NCBI RefSeq assembly: GCF_000721075.1
Contig: NZ_JOEQ01000010.1
Span: 1 to 64,000, forward strand
DNA length: 64,000 nucleotides
Direction: 5' to 3'
From: Streptosporangium amethystogenes
GTDB taxonomy: Bacteria > Actinomycetota > Actinomycetes > Streptosporangiales > Streptosporangiaceae
The notes under the pieces are model-generated. The model ran no database searches and was not told the DNA's origin. It worked only from the letters and a program-made list of their open reading frames with translations. The first letter of the stretch is position 1. The number at the start of each line of letters is the position of its first letter. Made by a program: the position numbers and the translations under genes. Positions 42,468 through 50,602 of the stretch are shown here, piece by piece.

Positions 42468-43652
42468 TCAGATCAGCGCGCGCAGCGCGCCCTGCGGCTC
42501 GACACCCATCTGGGTCAGTGCCGTCGCGTGGTAGGTGTTGCCGGGAATGTGGATGGCGTGCTGCAACCCGACGTGCGCGTCGCGCCAGAACCGCTGCATC
42601 GGGTTGTTGCGGCGCACCGCGTTGCCGCCGGATCGCGCGAAGATCTCATCGACCGCCGACACCGCCCGCCACGCGCAGCGAACCTGGTTGCGCCGGACCA
42701 CGGCCCGATCCGCGAAAGTGATCGGCTTTCCGGAGTCGGCGAGGTCGTAGAGCCGGCTGATGCCGTCCAGTAGTTGCAGCCGCGCGGACTGGATGTCGGA
42801 CGCGGCCTCGGAGATCGCGTACAGCGTGTACGGGTCGTCCTTCACCTTCGCGCCGGAGGCCGTCACCCGGTCCCGCTGGTAGTCCAGGTGGGTGGCGAGC
42901 ACGCCCTCGCAGATACCGATCACCGCCGAGGTGATGCCCAGGGGGAACATCGACCAGAACGGCAGCCTGTACACCGTCTCGGTCCGGCCGGCCCGCTCGG
43001 CCGCGACCTCGCCCTCGGCGACCTCCGCGGCGTCGATCGTCCGGTAGGCGGGGATGAACGCGCCGTCGACGATGATGTCCTTGCTCCCGGTCCCGCGCAG
43101 TCCGATGACGTCCCAGGAGTCCTCGACGATCGTGTAGTCGGAGCGGGGCAGCACCACGTGCAGTCCCTTCATCGGCTGCGCCGGCTTGCCCTCGGCGTCT
43201 CCGAGCAGCGCGCCGAGGAAGATCCAGTCGCAGTGGTCGGTGCCCGAGGAGAACTGCCAGTGGCCCTTGAGGATGTACCCGCCGTCGGTCGGCGTCGCCA
43301 CCCCGCTGGGCATGTACGGCGAAGCGATCCACGTGTTCGGATCGGAGCCCCACACCTCCTCCTGCAGCCGGCGGTCGCACAACGCCATCTCCCACGGGTG
43401 CACTCCACCGACCCCGCACACCCAGCCCGTTGAGCCGCACGCCTTCGCCACCGCCATCACCGCCTCGGCGAAGTCCCGGGGATGCGCCGCGTATCCACCG
43501 AAATCGGTCGGCTGCAGCAGCCGCATCACTCCGGTCTCGCGGATCAGCTTCACGCTCTCGTCGGACAGCTTGCCCAGGCGCTCGGTCTCGTCCGCGACCG
43601 CGGCCAGCCGACCGGCGATCTCCTCTACTCGGGAAACAACTTCATGCGCCAT
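42468..43652 (-). CDS. HsaA-like flavin-dependent hydroxylase (second paralogue), 394 aa
   Basis: It has the acyl-CoA-dehydrogenase fold of group D flavin monooxygenases: CGSTGWVCGVGGVHPWEMAL, then WGSDPNTWIA, WQFSSGTDHCDW and QRFWRDAHVGLQHA. It resembles HsaA but is less close than the product of 52665-53900, so it may hydroxylate a related steroid or another phenol. It would also need a flavin reductase (HsaB at 60620). ATG 43652 has GGAGG upstream; the operator at 43752 and a TAGCGT -10 element precede it. Confidence 0.8.
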   Translation of the reverse strand: MAHEVVSRVEEIAGRLAAVADETERLGKLSDESVKLIRETGVMRLLQPTDFGGYAAHPRDFAEAVMAVAKACGSTGWVCGVGGVHPWEMALCDRRLQEEVWGSDPNTWIASPYMPSGVATPTDGGYILKGHWQFSSGTDHCDWIFLGALLGDAEGKPAQPMKGLHVVLPRSDYTIVEDSWDVIGLRGTGSKDIIVDGAFIPAYRTIDAAEVAEGEVAAERAGRTETVYRLPFWSMFPLGITSAVIGICEGVLATHLDYQRDRVTASGAKVKDDPYTLYAISEAASDIQSARLQLLDGISRLYDLADSGKPITFADRAVVRRNQVRCAWRAVSAVDEIFARSGGNAVRRNNPMQRFWRDAHVGLQHAIHIPGNTYHATALTQMGVEPQGALRALI

Positions 43653-43751
43653 CAAGGCACCTCCGGACTGAATCTGAGAGGGGTCGCAATCCGCCGTTTC
43701 TGTGGCGGCTCGCTGACGCTAAGCCGCTTTCGACCACCAGGTCACGGCACA

Positions 43752-43766
43752 TCCCGCTGGCCGGGA
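43752..43766. promoter_or_regulatory. Steroid-cluster palindrome, site 1
   Basis: TCCCGCTGGCCGGGA matches TCCCGCT-N-AGCGGGA. Reading toward the hsaA-like gene, TAGCGT (43721-43716) begins 31 nt from the site edge, and the start codon is 100 bp away. Confidence 0.75.
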
Positions 43767-43899
43767 CTGCGCGAGGGGGTACGGCGGGCGGGCCCGTCGT
43801 CCGCGGCGGGAATGTGTCGGCGCGCACCGCACGGCGTCGGGAAAAACGGAGATCAGCGGCCGTGGGCGAGTGGTGGCCCGGGCAGCGCCGACAGCCATG

Positions 43900-43914
43900 T
43901 CCCGCTCACCGGGA
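43900..43914. promoter_or_regulatory. Steroid-cluster palindrome, site 2
   Basis: TCCCGCTCACCGGGA. This is 148 bp upstream of site 1. No -10-like hexamer lies at the fixed spacing on either side, so it may be auxiliary to site 1. Confidence 0.65.
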
Positions 43915-43965
43915 CGTGGCAGCGGACGGGTTCTGGGCGTGGTGACGGGGCGGGAACCGGCCCGG

Positions 43966-44577
43966 TCACCGTTTTCCGGAGTACGGCGCGAGGAGCAGCC
44001 GCACGCCCAGCCGAATGTCGGCCTCCGCCCTCGACAGCGTCGTCTGGCCCCCGAGGGTCGAGACCAGCACACCCCACCAGCAGTGCGTGAGCAGCCGCAC
44101 CAGGCTCAGATCCTGTCCGTTCGACTCCTCCGCCCCGATGATGCGCAGAAGAATGCGGCCGAGCCCGGACTCCGTCGGTTTGACCTCGTCCATCGTCACC
44201 GCCACATATATGGCGTTGGTGGCCTGGAACATCGCGGCGGCCAGTATCGGCCGCAGCAGCAGATGGCGGCTCAGCCCCACCAGGATGTCGGTGACCCGGT
44301 CGACGAGGTCCTCGTCCTCACCGGGCCGCCAGCTTTCGTGGAAGGCGCTGATCTCCGCCTGAAAGACCGCGGCGAACAGCGCGTTCTTGGAGGGAAAGTA
44401 CCGATACAGGGTCGCGATCGCCACGTCGGCGTCCTTGGCGACCTCGTGCATCTGCACCACGTCGATTCTCTTGCAGGCGCCGAGCGCGGCAGCGGCGTCC
44501 AGAATGCGCTTTTGCCGGGCGATCTGGCTCTTCGAGGTCGGTGACGCCGGAGCCCGTGCTTCGGCGATTCTCGCCAC
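43966..44577 (-). CDS. TetR-family regulator (KstR-like), 203 aa
   Basis: The N-terminal helix-turn-helix is clear (QIARQKRILDAAAALG, VQMHEVAKDADVAIATLYRY, FPSKNALFAAVF). The order of motifs and genomic setting are like KstR, the repressor of steroid genes, but the site motif found here is not the KstR type. GTG 44577 is chosen for its AAGGGGG ribosome-binding site; the frame to 44649 has none. Ligand is unknown, probably a steroid or its CoA ester. Confidence 0.75.
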   Translation of the reverse strand: MARIAEARAPASPTSKSQIARQKRILDAAAALGACKRIDVVQMHEVAKDADVAIATLYRYFPSKNALFAAVFQAEISAFHESWRPGEDEDLVDRVTDILVGLSRHLLLRPILAAAMFQATNAIYVAVTMDEVKPTESGLGRILLRIIGAEESNGQDLSLVRLLTHCWWGVLVSTLGGQTTLSRAEADIRLGVRLLLAPYSGKR

Positions 44578-44747
44578 GAATCCCCCTTGTCTGCTCTGTC
44601 TACTCCCGTGTGAACCGTGGGCGAATGCCGATTTCAGGATATCGGCCACCCAACGAACGTGGGCTCCACCGCGTCATCGGAGTGGAGCCCACGTCTTCAG
44701 CGCCCCTTCGTGCCGAGTGGTCGGCGGGGGCGGCCTCGTCAGCCGTC

Positions 44748-44960
44748 TCAGAGATCGGGAATCGGGATGACCCCGAGGCGGACGGAGTTCTCGATGCTGT
44801 CGCGCAGTCTCGTGCAGGTCGGGACGACACCCTGGTCGGTGTGCCGGCTCAGCTCGACGCACTGATCGGTCTCTGTGGTCCACTGGACGAGCGTGTGCGC
44901 CAGGCTGTGCTTCTTGACCAGGACGCACGAGCCGCAACTGCTGCAGGACACGGGGCGCAC
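44748..44960 (-). CDS. Small Cys-rich protein beside kshA, 70 aa
   Basis: The GTG at 44960 follows GAGGAG. The N-terminus has SCSSCGSC (C-x2-C-x2-C), with further Cys near residues 34 and 49 (TDQCVELS, VVPTCTRL) and the motif SLAHTLVQWT. It could be a zinc or iron-sulfur protein. It lies between the kshA terminators and the TetR gene, so it is separately transcribed. I do not recognise a named family; its position suggests a role in steroid oxidation. Confidence 0.6.
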   Translation of the reverse strand: MRPVSCSSCGSCVLVKKHSLAHTLVQWTTETDQCVELSRHTDQGVVPTCTRLRDSIENSVRLGVIPIPDL

Positions 44961-44998
44961 GGAACATCTCCTCGGTTGCGATCACTGACGTTCTTGAC

Positions 44999-45031
44999 GG
45001 TGGTGGCGCGTCGTCGCGAGGCGCCACCACC
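44999..45031. terminator. Terminator hairpin 1 after kshA
   Basis: GGTGGTGGCGC pairs with GCGCCACCACC (11 bp) around an 11-nt loop. Confidence 0.6.
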
Positions 45032-45033
45032 GG

Positions 45034-45061
45034 CCCGTCCCGGCCGATCGGCCGGGACGGG
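45034..45061. terminator. Terminator hairpin 2 abutting the kshA stop
   Basis: CCCGTCCCGGCCGA and TCGGCCGGGACGGG form a perfect 28-bp palindrome directly next to the stop. Together with hairpin 1 it makes kshA a single-gene unit. Confidence 0.7.
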
Positions 45062-46195
45062 CTAGGCCCGTTTTCCGCATGTGCCGCATCGTTGCAGGTC
45101 AGCAGCTATATCTGATCCAATGCCGCGGGTAATCACCCCAGGTCGATCGGGGTCACGTACGTCCTCGACGTCGACGTAGAACTGGTCGTACCAGCGGCGC
45201 AGCTGGTAGACCGGGCCGTCCTCCTCGCACAGCAGCGGATTGTCGACCTTGGCCTTGTTCTTCCAGATCTCCACATCCTGCAGGAAACCCGTCTCCACGC
45301 CGGCCGCGAAGCCTGCCGCCATCGCCTGCGCCTCGTCGTCGGAGACGCCCTGGGGCTTCTTGACCATCGCGCCCCACTGGAGCACGAAGCTGGTCGGCGA
45401 CACCGGGTAGTGGCAGTTGATCAGGACGGACTCGATCGTCTGCCCCGCCACGGTGTGCCACAGGTAGTCGATCATGTACGACGGGCCGTAGTACGCCGCC
45501 TCCGAACGCCCGTCGGTCCTGTCACCGGAGTAGTTCGTACCGACCTGGATATCCGGACGGGGCCGGCTGTTCATGTACTGCGCGGCGACGTGCCCTTCGA
45601 AGACGTTCTTGAAGTACGTCGGGAACGCGAAGTGGATGTAGAAGAAGTGGGCCATGTCGACCACGTTGTCGACGATCTCCCGGCAGTTGGAGCCCTCGAT
45701 TTTGATCCGGTTCCACGTCCAGGAGGTCCACTCCGACGTGTCCACACCGGCGATCTCCGGGATCGTCACCTCCGGCGGGGGCGGGTTGCCCTGTGGGTCG
45801 TGCCAGACGTACAGCTGCGCGTTGCGCTCCAGGGCCAGCCATGTCCTGGTGCGTGCCCGCGGCGGCACCCGGCGGGCGTACGGGATGCCGGTGCACCGGC
45901 CGTTGCCCGCCCAGCGCCAGTCGTGGAAGGGACAGGCGATCGCGTCGCCCTTGACCTCCCCCTGGCTGAGGTCGCCGCCCATGTGAGGGCAGTAGGCGTT
46001 GAGGACGTTCAGCTTGCCGGTGCTGTCGGCGAACACCACCAGCTTGGTGCCGAATGCCTCGACCTTGTGTGGTTTGCCGCCCCTGAACTCGTTCGCCAGG
46101 CCCAGACAGTGCCAGCCTCGTGCATAACGCGCCGGAGGTGGGGCCGCCTCGATCACACGAATCTCGTCGTCACCGGCAGTTTGTATCGACGTCAT
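45062..46195 (-). CDS. kshA: 3-ketosteroid 9-alpha-hydroxylase oxygenase component (KshA), 377 aa
   Basis: The Rieske ligands are C69, H71, C88 and H91 (AYCPHMGGD, ACPFHDWRW). The catalytic domain has the KshA hallmark NVVDMAHFFYIHFAFPTYFK, with the Asp/His iron ligands, and TNYSGDRTDGRSEAAYYGPS. With KshB (56784) it hydroxylates C9 of AD/ADD, which leads to ring B opening. ATG 46195 has AGGGAG upstream. A short C-terminal CGTCGKRA tail is present. Site 3 and a CATGAT -10 element lie upstream. Confidence 0.92.
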   Translation of the reverse strand: MTSIQTAGDDEIRVIEAAPPPARYARGWHCLGLANEFRGGKPHKVEAFGTKLVVFADSTGKLNVLNAYCPHMGGDLSQGEVKGDAIACPFHDWRWAGNGRCTGIPYARRVPPRARTRTWLALERNAQLYVWHDPQGNPPPPEVTIPEIAGVDTSEWTSWTWNRIKIEGSNCREIVDNVVDMAHFFYIHFAFPTYFKNVFEGHVAAQYMNSRPRPDIQVGTNYSGDRTDGRSEAAYYGPSYMIDYLWHTVAGQTIESVLINCHYPVSPTSFVLQWGAMVKKPQGVSDDEAQAMAAGFAAGVETGFLQDVEIWKNKAKVDNPLLCEEDGPVYQLRRWYDQFYVDVEDVRDPDRPGVITRGIGSDIAADLQRCGTCGKRA

Positions 46196-46289
46196 GAAGT
46201 CTCCCTTGCCGTCCAATGCGCCCGGGCCGAATCTCCCTGTCCGCGGGATCCTCATCATGCGAAGCCGACGGTGTGCGACACCGCCCCTT

Positions 46290-46304
46290 TCCCACTGACC
46301 GGGA
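46290..46304. promoter_or_regulatory. Steroid-cluster palindrome, site 3 (kshA)
   Basis: TCCCACTGACCGGGA. Toward kshA, CATGAT (46259-46254) begins 31 nt from the edge; the start codon is 95 bp away. Confidence 0.75.
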
Positions 46305-46394
46305 CCTCGTTTCGCAAGTCATGGCAACGCGTTCCGCGAAACACCGGTCTCCGGTCTCCTGTCTCTCGTCGAGATCGAGCGGTGAGAAAGCCCG

Positions 46395-46409
46395 TCCCGC
46401 TCGCCGGGA
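46395..46409. promoter_or_regulatory. Steroid-cluster palindrome, site 4 (MFS)
   Basis: TCCCGCTCGCCGGGA. Toward the MFS gene, CACCGT (46440-46445) begins 31 nt from the edge; the ATG is 103 bp away. Confidence 0.7.
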
Positions 46410-46453
46410 GGACGAGTTGTGGGGCATCCCGGGCACCGACACCGTGGGATCGA

Positions 46454-46494
46454 CCGATTCGGGCGAAGGAAATCACCCGATCCGGGCGAACGAA
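46454..46494 (+). repeat. 18-nt direct repeat in the MFS leader
   Basis: CCGATTCGGGCGAAGGAA (46454-46471) and CCGATCCGGGCGAACGAA (46477-46494) match at 16 of 18 positions with a 23-bp period, just before the start codon. It may be a second regulator site or a leader element. Confidence 0.55.
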
Positions 46495-46511
46495 GGAGAC
46501 CGAAGGCCGAT

Positions 46512-47966
46512 ATGACCACTCACCAGATCTTGACCGGGCCCGGCAGCGGGGATTCGACACGCGCTCCGGACCCGGCCCCCACCGTGGTGAAGCACCCGTT
46601 GCGGGTGGTCCTCGTCGTCGCCTTCGCGACCCTGGTGACCACGCTCAACCAGACACTGGTCGTCCCTGTCCTGCCCGAACTGCCCGGCCGCCTGGGGGTC
46701 ACGCCCTCCGTCGCCACCTGGCTGGTCACCGCGACGGTCATCGCCGGCGCGGTGTCACACCCGGTGCTGGGCAGGCTGGGCGACCAGTTCGGGATGCGCA
46801 GGATGATGATCGTGGCGCTCGGCACGATGATCCTCGGGTCCCTGATGTGCGTGATGAGCGACAACATCGGCGTCCTCATCGCCGGGCGGACGCTCCAGGG
46901 GGTCTCCAGTGCGACGATCCCGCTCGGGATGAGCCTGGTGGGGGTGGTCCTGGAGCCAAACCGCCGCGCCTCCGCCATCGCCTCCGTCAGCGCGATGATG
47001 GGGATCGGCGGCGCGCTCGGGCTGCCGACCGCCGGGCTGGTCTCCCGGCTGTGGGGCTTCCACGGGCTGTTCGCCGTCTCGGCGGTCGCGGGTGCGGTCG
47101 CGGTGGCCGCCCTGCTGCTGGCGGTCCCGGCGCCTCCCCGGCGCGAGCGCACACAGCGGATCGACCTCCTCGGCGCGGTGCTGCTCACCTGCTTCATCGT
47201 CACCCTGCTGGTCGGGCTCGACCGCGGTGGCGAGTGGGGTTGGACGAACGCGCTGACCATCGCGTCCTTCCTCGCGGCGCTGGTGTCCGGGTGCCTGCTG
47301 ACCCTGGTGGAGCTTCGCCGCCATGCTCCGCTCATCGACCTCAGAGCGGCGTTGAGCCGCTCCTCCGCCACGATCAACGGGGGGTCGATCCTGATTGGTT
47401 TCGCGCTGTTCGCGAACTTCCTCGGGATCGTCGGACGTCTCCAGGCGCCGGTGTCGACCGGTTACGGGCACGGGCTGTCGGTGTTGATGACCGGTCTATG
47501 CCTGCTGCCCGGAGGGCTGCTGTCGGCGGTGGTGGCGCCGCTGTCGGCCAGGCTGAGCGCGATCGTCACCCCACGGGTGACGATCGCGCTGGGCTGTGCG
47601 GTCTCCACCGCCGGGTTCGCGGCCCAGATCCCGCTGGGACACGGATCGCTGTGGGTGCTCGTCTGCGTGATCGCCGTTGTCTCGGCCGGCAACTCCATGG
47701 TCCTGGCGAACCTGCCCGCACTGATCCTTCAGGTCACGCCGGAGGCGAACATCGGCGTCGCGAACGGGCTCAACTCGCTGGCCCGCGCCGTCGGCATGTC
47801 GGTGAGCAGCGCGGTGTTCGGCATCGTCACGACGATTCCCGTCGGCGCCGCGTTCGTACCGCGCGGCTCCTACGACGCGTTCACCGCCGCCGGCGCTGCC
47901 GCGGCGCTGGTGGCCCTCGTCCTGTTCCTGCTGCAGCGCCCCCTTCGCACCGCCACGGCCCGGTGA
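46512..47966 (+). CDS. MFS transporter in the steroid regulon, 484 aa
   Basis: It has about 14 membrane helices (DHA2-like). Motif A is GRLGDQFGMRRMM and the helix-5 antiporter-type motif appears near GGALGLPTAGLVSRLWGFHG. ATG 46512 follows GAAGGAG. It shares a divergent promoter region with kshA that holds sites 3 and 4, which implies joint control. It may move steroids or their breakdown products across the membrane. Confidence 0.85.
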   Translation: MTTHQILTGPGSGDSTRAPDPAPTVVKHPLRVVLVVAFATLVTTLNQTLVVPVLPELPGRLGVTPSVATWLVTATVIAGAVSHPVLGRLGDQFGMRRMMIVALGTMILGSLMCVMSDNIGVLIAGRTLQGVSSATIPLGMSLVGVVLEPNRRASAIASVSAMMGIGGALGLPTAGLVSRLWGFHGLFAVSAVAGAVAVAALLLAVPAPPRRERTQRIDLLGAVLLTCFIVTLLVGLDRGGEWGWTNALTIASFLAALVSGCLLTLVELRRHAPLIDLRAALSRSSATINGGSILIGFALFANFLGIVGRLQAPVSTGYGHGLSVLMTGLCLLPGGLLSAVVAPLSARLSAIVTPRVTIALGCAVSTAGFAAQIPLGHGSLWVLVCVIAVVSAGNSMVLANLPALILQVTPEANIGVANGLNSLARAVGMSVSSAVFGIVTTIPVGAAFVPRGSYDAFTAAGAAAALVALVLFLLQRPLRTATAR

Positions 47967-47973
47967 GAAAAGA

Positions 47974-48013
47974 GCAGCCGCTCCACCGATCCGAAGATCG
48001 GTGGAGCGGCTGC
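47974..48013. terminator. Bidirectional terminator, 18-bp stem
   Basis: The arm 47974-47991 (GCAGCCGCTCCACCGATC) is the exact reverse complement of 47996-48013 with a CGAA tetraloop, between two convergent MFS genes. Confidence 0.85.
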
Positions 48014-48031
48014 CCCTGGTCCGCCGGGCGG

Positions 48032-49531
48032 TCAGCGTCCGCTGTCCGGACCCGCCGCCACGGTGACCGCAGGCGGATCGAGCAGCGAATCCGAGTCCTG
48101 GCCGATCATCGAATCCTGCTTGCGGATCCGCAGGACCGTTGAGGCGAGGAGCAGCCCGACGATCACCAGGCTTACCAGGAACACTCCGCCCGCGGTGATG
48201 GCGTTCTCGGGGTACAGGACGGCACCGTCCGGGGTGCGCATCGCGAGCTCCCCCATGATGACGAACAGGATGACCGGTGTGGTACTGGCGAAGCCGCTGT
48301 AGCTCACCTGCACCATCCCGGCGATGGAGCCCTGCTTGTCGGCCGGGGAGCCGGCGATGACCATGCCGGGGATCGAGCCATAGGCCAGGCCCGTCCCGGC
48401 GCCCACCAGCAGGGCGGCGATGAGGACCTGCGGGTAGCTGCCGTGGTTGAAGCCGAGCTGAAGACCGCCCAGCAGCAGGAGCAGCAGACCGATCCTCATC
48501 ATGGTCGCGCCGCCCACACGGCTGAGCAGCTTGCCGACGACGACGCCCATGACCACCATGGCCACCGACTGGGGTGCGGTGATCATCGCGTACTCCGACG
48601 CGGTCATCCCCAAGCCGTAACCGAGCCCGGCGGCGCCCGGCGTCATGCCGATCATTGGAAGGATCGAACCGGTGATGGCGGTCGACCCGTATGCGGTGGC
48701 GGCCGTCACCGCGGCGAGCAGAATCGGCCGGCGGGCGAAGATCCGCAGGTCGACGATCGGCTGGGCGAAGTTCAACGACCGCCTGACGAACCCGACCAGA
48801 AGCAGCAGGCCGACTGCTAACGCGCCCAGCGTGGCGACCGAGCCCCAGCCCCACCTGTTTCCGGAGCTGATCCCCAGAAGCAGGATGCCCAGGCCGAAGC
48901 CCAGCATGCCGGCGCCCAGGAAGTCGACCCGCGAGGGGACGCGGAGCCGCGTCTCCGGGGTGGTGAGCAGCAGCAGCGGCGTGAGGATGATCATCCACAG
49001 CACGTCGAAGGCGAACAGCCCACGGAAGCCCCAGTTGTCGAGCAGCCACCCGATGAGGAACGGCACGCCGATGGAGAAGACCCCGGTGCCGGTCATCGCG
49101 ACCGCACTGGCCAGTGGCAGGATCCGCCGAGGGTACACGTCGCGCATCAGCGAGTAGCTCAGGAACATCGTAGGCAGCACGGTGCCCTGCAGCATCCGAC
49201 CCGCGACGAGCACGCCGAAGGTCGGCGCCACGGTCGCGACGACCGAGCCGACGGTGCTCGCCAGCAGACAGATGATCATCATCCGCCGCTTACCGTGGAT
49301 GTCGGCCAGCTTCCCCACCAGCGGGCAGAGGACGGCCCCGGAGAGGATGAAGCCGGTGAGGAGCCAGCCTCCCTGGTCCGTCTTGAAGTGGGTGGTGATC
49401 GCCGGCAGCGCGGTCGTCACCAGGCTGTACCCCAGCGCGGTCCCCTCCAGGATCATGACCATCGTCACCATGGAGAGGACGAGCCGCGGGGTCCACCCGC
49501 CCCTCTCCGCCGTCGTATCTGTCGTACTCAT
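48032..49531 (-). CDS. MFS transporter, 499 aa
   Basis: This is a DHA2-type carrier with about 14 helices. Motif A is GKLADIHGKRRMM, followed by GRMLQGTVLPTMFLSYSLMR. ATG 49531 has GGAGG upstream. It is convergent with the other MFS gene. No site of the 15-bp palindrome lies within its immediate promoter (nearest about 660 bp upstream), so its place in the steroid regulon is uncertain. The 49532-49791 gap has no gene. Confidence 0.85.
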   Translation of the reverse strand: MSTTDTTAERGGWTPRLVLSMVTMVMILEGTALGYSLVTTALPAITTHFKTDQGGWLLTGFILSGAVLCPLVGKLADIHGKRRMMIICLLASTVGSVVATVAPTFGVLVAGRMLQGTVLPTMFLSYSLMRDVYPRRILPLASAVAMTGTGVFSIGVPFLIGWLLDNWGFRGLFAFDVLWMIILTPLLLLTTPETRLRVPSRVDFLGAGMLGFGLGILLLGISSGNRWGWGSVATLGALAVGLLLLVGFVRRSLNFAQPIVDLRIFARRPILLAAVTAATAYGSTAITGSILPMIGMTPGAAGLGYGLGMTASEYAMITAPQSVAMVVMGVVVGKLLSRVGGATMMRIGLLLLLLGGLQLGFNHGSYPQVLIAALLVGAGTGLAYGSIPGMVIAGSPADKQGSIAGMVQVSYSGFASTTPVILFVIMGELAMRTPDGAVLYPENAITAGGVFLVSLVIVGLLLASTVLRIRKQDSMIGQDSDSLLDPPAVTVAAGPDSGR

Positions 49532-49791
49532 CGTCAGGCCTCCAGAAAAACGTGATATTTCAATGAATCTCGGCGTGGCCGCGGACTCCGGCGTCTTCGT
49601 GGCTCAGGTCCCGGCGGGGGGTTGCTGTTCCTCCTTGGCACCACGCGGACACCGCGGTGTCACGCACGTCTCTCAGTCGATGACGGACCGCGGGCCCCCC
49701 ACGACGGGGGTGCGGTCATCTCGCCCCGGTGGGGAGCCGCCGGGGCTCGGGGAGGTCAGGGGCGGCGCGGGGCGCGACCGGCCCGTCTGGT

Positions 49792-50010
49792 TCAGGCCGC
49801 TGCGGCGGACCTGCCGGCGCGGCGGCCGAAGAAGGCCCCGTCACCCAGTGAGGTGCCGCTGCGGTACCCCCGGGACGGGATGCCGCAGCCGACGAGCCCG
49901 TCGAAACGCTCCAGCCAGCCCTCCCAGTAGACGGTCGGCTTGCCCTCGGCGGGGTCAGGTCCGGTGGCGAACTTGAGGAAGGCGTACGGCGCCGTCCTCG
50001 CCGCGCTCAC
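49792..50010 (-). pseudogene. Remnant of a flavoprotein 3' end (72 aa)
   Basis: GTG 50010 overlaps the stop of the preceding 24-codon ORF. The peptide contains GLVGCGIPSRGYRSGTSLGD and GAFFGRRAGRSAA, which resembles the C-terminal FAD-binding end of fumarate-reductase/KstD-like enzymes. The N-terminal Rossmann domain is missing. It appears to be a deletion remnant that kept a promoter (site 5). Confidence 0.4.
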
Positions 50011-50081
50011 CGGCGGTCCTTGCACCCAGGCCGGGCGCCGCCGGACGCACCGGCCGACGGCGCAACACCGTTGACCATCAT
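50007..50081 (-). CDS. 24-codon ORF with strong ribosome-binding site
   Basis: ATG 50081 follows AGGAGG at 50089-50094, and its stop overlaps the next GTG. The peptide (MMVNGVAPSAGASGG and 9 more residues) has no family. Site 5 with a TAGCGT -10 element lies 111 bp upstream. It may be the surviving 5' end of a deleted gene. Confidence 0.4.
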   Translation of the reverse strand: MMVNGVAPSAGASGGARPGCKDRR

Positions 50082-50192
50082 TTTCGGCCTCCTGTTCGCC
50101 GGTGACTGTGCCTTTCACCGAGCACCTGCGATGAGCGGCGTCGTGCACTGGCGCAGACGCTAAGCGCCCGGTGACATAGATCACGTCGGGCA

Positions 50193-50207
50193 TCCCAATG
50201 AGCGGGA
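50193..50207. promoter_or_regulatory. Steroid-cluster palindrome, site 5
   Basis: TCCCAATGAGCGGGA. Toward the minus strand, TAGCGT (50162-50157) begins 31 nt from the edge, the same hexamer and spacing as site 1. Confidence 0.75.
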
Positions 50208-50340
50208 CCCGGTGGTGAGAAGGCGGTCACACAAATCTCATCCACACGGCGACGTCCGTACCTGGCGGCCGGTCGGAAGCGGTGATCGGCAGGCTGTTCG
50301 CGTCGCCGGTCGAACCCTCACCCCGGTCTTGCCCCGCGCG

Positions 50341-50355
50341 TCCTGCTGAGCGGGA
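50341..50355. promoter_or_regulatory. Steroid-cluster palindrome, site 6 (kstD)
   Basis: TCCTGCTGAGCGGGA. Toward kstD, TACGGT (50386-50391) begins 31 nt from the edge. Sites 5 and 6 are 148 bp apart, the same spacing as sites 1 and 2. Confidence 0.75.
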
Positions 50356-50455
50356 TCGGCCCGGGAACGCGGCGAAGCCGTTGATTACGGTCCGGTTACC
50401 CGGAAGACCACACCCCGGGTTCCGGCGGGCCAATACGGACGGAAGTGACGATTCG

Positions 50456-50602
50456 GTGAGCTCCACCTGTAGCTGGGCGAAGGACGGCGGGTTCCACATC
50501 GCCGACGCCCTCGCCTTCGGCCGGGTCGCCGGCCGCACGGCCGCCGAACCGCCCGCCATCACGAGCGATCTGGAGGAGATCAGTGCCAGTTCAGTGGGAT
50601 GA
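50456..50602 (+). pseudogene. Leader ORF with a flavoprotein C-terminal fragment (48 aa)
   Basis: GTG 50456 lies 101 bp after site 6, behind ACGGAAG. The peptide includes GGFHIADALAFGRVAGRTAA, the typical end of FAD-dependent fumarate-reductase-type enzymes, and then overlaps the kstD start. It looks like a gene with its middle deleted, leaving the start and the last codons. Confidence 0.45.

Noticed and set aside
46326..46333. AACGCGTT between kshA and the MFS gene as a KstR box
   Set aside because: The core fits AACnnGTT but the flanking T and A of the KstR consensus are absent, and the other steroid promoters examined lack it.
45410..48142. Open frame of 910 codons on the plus strand
   Set aside because: It is antisense to kshA and out of frame with the MFS gene. 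Its composition (Arg/Gly/Asp-rich) is that of a GC-rich shadow, and it has no domain.
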